Shown here piece after piece: positions 62,350 to 64,000 of a DNA stretch of 64,000 bases. The stretch covers positions 62,001 to 126,000 of the forward strand of contig NZ_LTDM01000032.1 of the NCBI RefSeq assembly GCF_001940565.1, given 5' to 3'. The DNA comes from Tissierella creatinophila DSM 6911. GTDB lineage: Bacteria > Bacillota > Clostridia > Tissierellales > Tissierellaceae. The notes under the pieces were generated by a model. The model was given only the letters and a program-made list of their open reading frames with translations, did no database searches and had not been told where the DNA came from. Both the position numbers and the translations under genes were made by a program. Every line of letters begins with the position of its first letter. Within the stretch, counting starts at the first letter, position 1.

Positions 62350-63556
62350 TAAAATTATATATAGGTTTAATTATATCTATTATCTCTACGGTTTCATTTA
62401 AAAAATCCAATATATCTTCTATTTTCTTGTAGGCCTTAGGGCTTTCATCTAATGTTCCCTGGTGAACGGATGTAGAGTATATGCCTTTCATAGATTCTTT
62501 AAATTCTTCTAAATCTATCTTTTCCCTTGCTTCGCTTCTACTTAAAAGTCTTCCTGCACCATGTGGTGCTGAATAGTTCCAATCAGGATTTCCCTTGCCA
62601 CGTCCCAAGATTGAACCATCTCTCATATTTATAGGAATAAGTACCTTTTCACCTTCATAGGCTGAAATTGCACCTTTTCTTATAATATTATCTTTAAAGT
62701 TTATATAGTTATGAACTGTCTCAAACCATGAAAATTCTTCTAAACCTTTTCCAAATAGTTCCTGAACTATTGTACTTGCCATGGTTTGCCTATTTAAACT
62801 TGCATATTCTTGACATATCCTCATATCGTGAATATATTTTTCTCTATATTCCCCAGTTAGATAGCATAGATTTTTTGGATAGTCAGGTTTTAATCCTAGA
62901 TAATCTTTTTTTAGTTCATTTAGAGCATTTTTTATCTCTTTTTTCTTTCCTTTTTTCTTAAAACTTTCTATTATCTCATCTCTTTTAATAAAATATTCTT
63001 CTTTTCCACTACAAAGGTCTACCGCTAATCTTTGATATATTTCTGCTACTTGTTTTCCAAGATTTCGGCTTCCTGAATGTATTACAAGATACTTATTGTC
63101 TTTACTATCTACTCCAACTTCCACAAAATGGTTTCCGCCCCCAAGTGTTCCTATGCTTCTTTCAATTCTTTTAGTATCTTTTAATTCTCTAAATACATAT
63201 AGGTCTTCTAATCTGTCAAATTTAACTTTTCTTCCTTCATGAACATTTTTTCCTGATGGGATCTTTTGTCTTATTATCTTATCAAGTTTTGAAGGGTCTA
63301 TATCTCTATCCTCAAGTTCAACTGTAATCATTCCGCAGGAAATATCTACACCTACAATATTGGGAATTACCTTATCTCCCATATCCGCAGTAAAACCTAT
63401 AACGCACCCCATCCCTTGATGGACATCTGGCATTATCCTCACATTTGATCCTTCTAGAAAGTCTTGGTTTAAAAGTTCTATTATCTGGTCTTTAGCTCCA
63501 TCTTCAAGAACTTTAGCAAAAACTTTAGCCGTTGCATATTTTCCTTCTAATTTCAT
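62342..63556 (-). CDS. rtcB: RtcB-type 3'-phosphate RNA ligase
   Basis: Joins RNA 2',3'-cyclic or 3'-phosphate ends to 5'-OH ends with GTP and Mn2+. The 404-residue, compact bacterial form shows metal ligands in MPDVHQGMGCVIGF (near 42-55), VGVDISCGM near 68, GGGNHFVEVG near 140, IHSGSRNLGKQ near 160, and the guanylated His in YSAPHGAGR (near 329). No rtcA, archease or rtcR is near. ATG at 63556 follows AGGTG. Probably RNA repair. Confidence 0.95.
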   Translation of the reverse strand: MKLEGKYATAKVFAKVLEDGAKDQIIELLNQDFLEGSNVRIMPDVHQGMGCVIGFTADMGDKVIPNIVGVDISCGMITVELEDRDIDPSKLDKIIRQKIPSGKNVHEGRKVKFDRLEDLYVFRELKDTKRIERSIGTLGGGNHFVEVGVDSKDNKYLVIHSGSRNLGKQVAEIYQRLAVDLCSGKEEYFIKRDEIIESFKKKGKKKEIKNALNELKKDYLGLKPDYPKNLCYLTGEYREKYIHDMRICQEYASLNRQTMASTIVQELFGKGLEEFSWFETVHNYINFKDNIIRKGAISAYEGEKVLIPINMRDGSILGRGKGNPDWNYSAPHGAGRLLSRSEAREKIDLEEFKESMKGIYSTSVHQGTLDESPKAYKKIEDILDFLNETVEIIDIIKPIYNFKA

Positions 63557-63633
63557 TAATTCACCTCTTACTTAATTTATTTACAAAACTCTATCGATTA
63601 TATCATATAAGAACATTTACAACTAAAAAATAA

Positions 63634-63660
63634 TGGACAAGGTACCTGTCCCCTTGTCCA
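63634..63660. repeat. 27-bp palindromic dispersed repeat, copy C
   Basis: Arms TGGACAAGG and CCTTGTCCA around TACCTGTCC. It is the exact reverse complement of copy A, about 41 kb away. It abuts the stop codon of the following gene. Confidence 0.85.
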
Positions 63661-64000
63661 TTATTTTCTATCTAGAAAGGAATAGATGATAACTCCTATT
63701 ATAACTGAAAAATATATTATTAAATTATTTAAACTTATACCTGAAAACAAAAATAAAAAAAGAATTATATTGCCAAAGAGGAGTTGTGCTGATCTTGCTT
63801 TTTTTACTTCTAGTAGATTACCTTTATCATCTACTATTCCTTCATTTTTAATAAAATTTACTGCCATTAAAAATACAAATACACCTACTATTGTAAAGAT
63901 ATTTATTTTATTGGAAAAATCAATATCTTGGGCAGATAAATATCTAAAATAAGAGTTTTCAACTAAAAAAACAGATGCTGCAATAATTAAAGATATTAAA
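63661..64000 (-). CDS. Multi-helix membrane protein, C-terminal part, truncated by window edge
   Basis: An open minus-strand frame of 113 codons reaches the right end of the window without a stop, so the N-terminus lies beyond it; the internal ATG at 63867 is not the true start. Four hydrophobic segments are separated by polar stretches (ENSYFRYLSAQDIDFSNKI and NEGIVDDKGNLLEVKKAR). I do not recognise a family. It ends directly at repeat copy C. Confidence 0.6.
   Translation of the reverse strand, partial: LISLIIAASVFLVENSYFRYLSAQDIDFSNKINIFTIVGVFVFLMAVNFIKNEGIVDDKGNLLEVKKARSAQLLFGNIILFLFLFSGISLNNLIIYFSVIIGVIIYSFLDRK

Noticed and set aside
63661-63867. Complete 68-residue gene starting at ATG 63867
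   Set aside because: The frame stays open upstream to the window edge with membrane-like sequence, so it is the end of a longer gene.
1-64000. CRISPR array, prophage or insertion sequence
   Set aside because: No regularly spaced repeats, phage genes, transposase or recombinase were seen; only the three 27-bp palindromes are repeated.

Overview
The window is a low-GC, densely packed stretch of chromosome from a spore-forming, strictly anaerobic, Gram-positive bacterium of the Clostridia/Tissierellia type. Signs of this are AT-rich codon use, strong AGGAGG-type ribosome sites with frequent TTG and GTG starts, sporulation genes (gin/csfB beside tmk as in Bacillus, bofA, ytaF, a YjcZ-like micro-ORF), CWB2 wall-binding repeats, a class B sortase, a double-cubane-cluster reductase pair, and T-less regulation by cobalamin and lysine riboswitches. 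No phage, IS element or CRISPR array is visible. I cannot name the species.

Layout. 1-5.4 kb: housekeeping and sporulation genes (tmk, gin, TspO-like, rplY, bofA, zupT, tRNA-Val, YitT, a divergent cis-prenyltransferase). 5.5-15.6 kb: cell surface and corrinoid uptake: a CWB2/amidase wall hydrolase, a class B sortase, and a convergent cobalamin-riboswitch operon encoding a wall-anchored transcobalamin-like protein (DUF4430 plus alpha/alpha-barrel repeats, SPKTG sorting signal), a DUF4430 lipoprotein, and a complete ECF transporter (T, fused A-A', S). 15.7-23.4 kb: YwlG, a DUF4349 lipoprotein, WrbA, then an exopolysaccharide/wall acylation-type cassette (DUF4358, MBOAT, DHHW, M50-like peptidase) in which the DHHW gene carries an in-frame TGA, and azlCD with an apparent AUA start. 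23.5-33.8 kb: two chemoreceptors, folA, ytaF, an M29 aminopeptidase, a CDF metal exporter and an OpuC-type osmolyte ABC transporter whose ATPase gene is frameshifted.

33.9-43.0 kb: the complete shikimate/Phe/Tyr pathway: aroB-aroK, then tyrA-aroA-aroC-pheA-aroE-aroD, with a divergent aroF (DAHP synthase) preceded by a sigma-A promoter, a 52-codon ORF extremely rich in Phe and Tyr codons, and an intrinsic terminator, which looks like ribosome-mediated attenuation. 43.1-48.6 kb: dapA-dapB-ddh-lysC-lysA behind a lysine riboswitch and a consensus promoter; ddh implies the one-step dehydrogenase route to meso-diaminopimelate. 48.7-50.7 kb: double-cubane reductase with its ATP-dependent activase. 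50.8-64 kb: nitroreductase, 7TM diguanylate cyclase, YwbE, dCache chemoreceptor, a stand-alone GcvT-like protein, PepD, MATE exporter, a Crp/Fnr regulator divergent from a permease pair (one half fused to a ferredoxin domain) across a palindromic operator, RtcB, and a partial membrane protein.

The most interesting unit is the riboswitch-controlled corrinoid capture system: two extracytoplasmic DUF4430 proteins with different anchors (wall and lipid) feeding one ECF transporter, with a sortase of the matching class encoded next door. Other leads are the Phe/Tyr leader ORF of aroF, three copies of a 27-bp palindromic repeat with compensatory changes, two interrupted genes, and a structured RNA region upstream of azlC.
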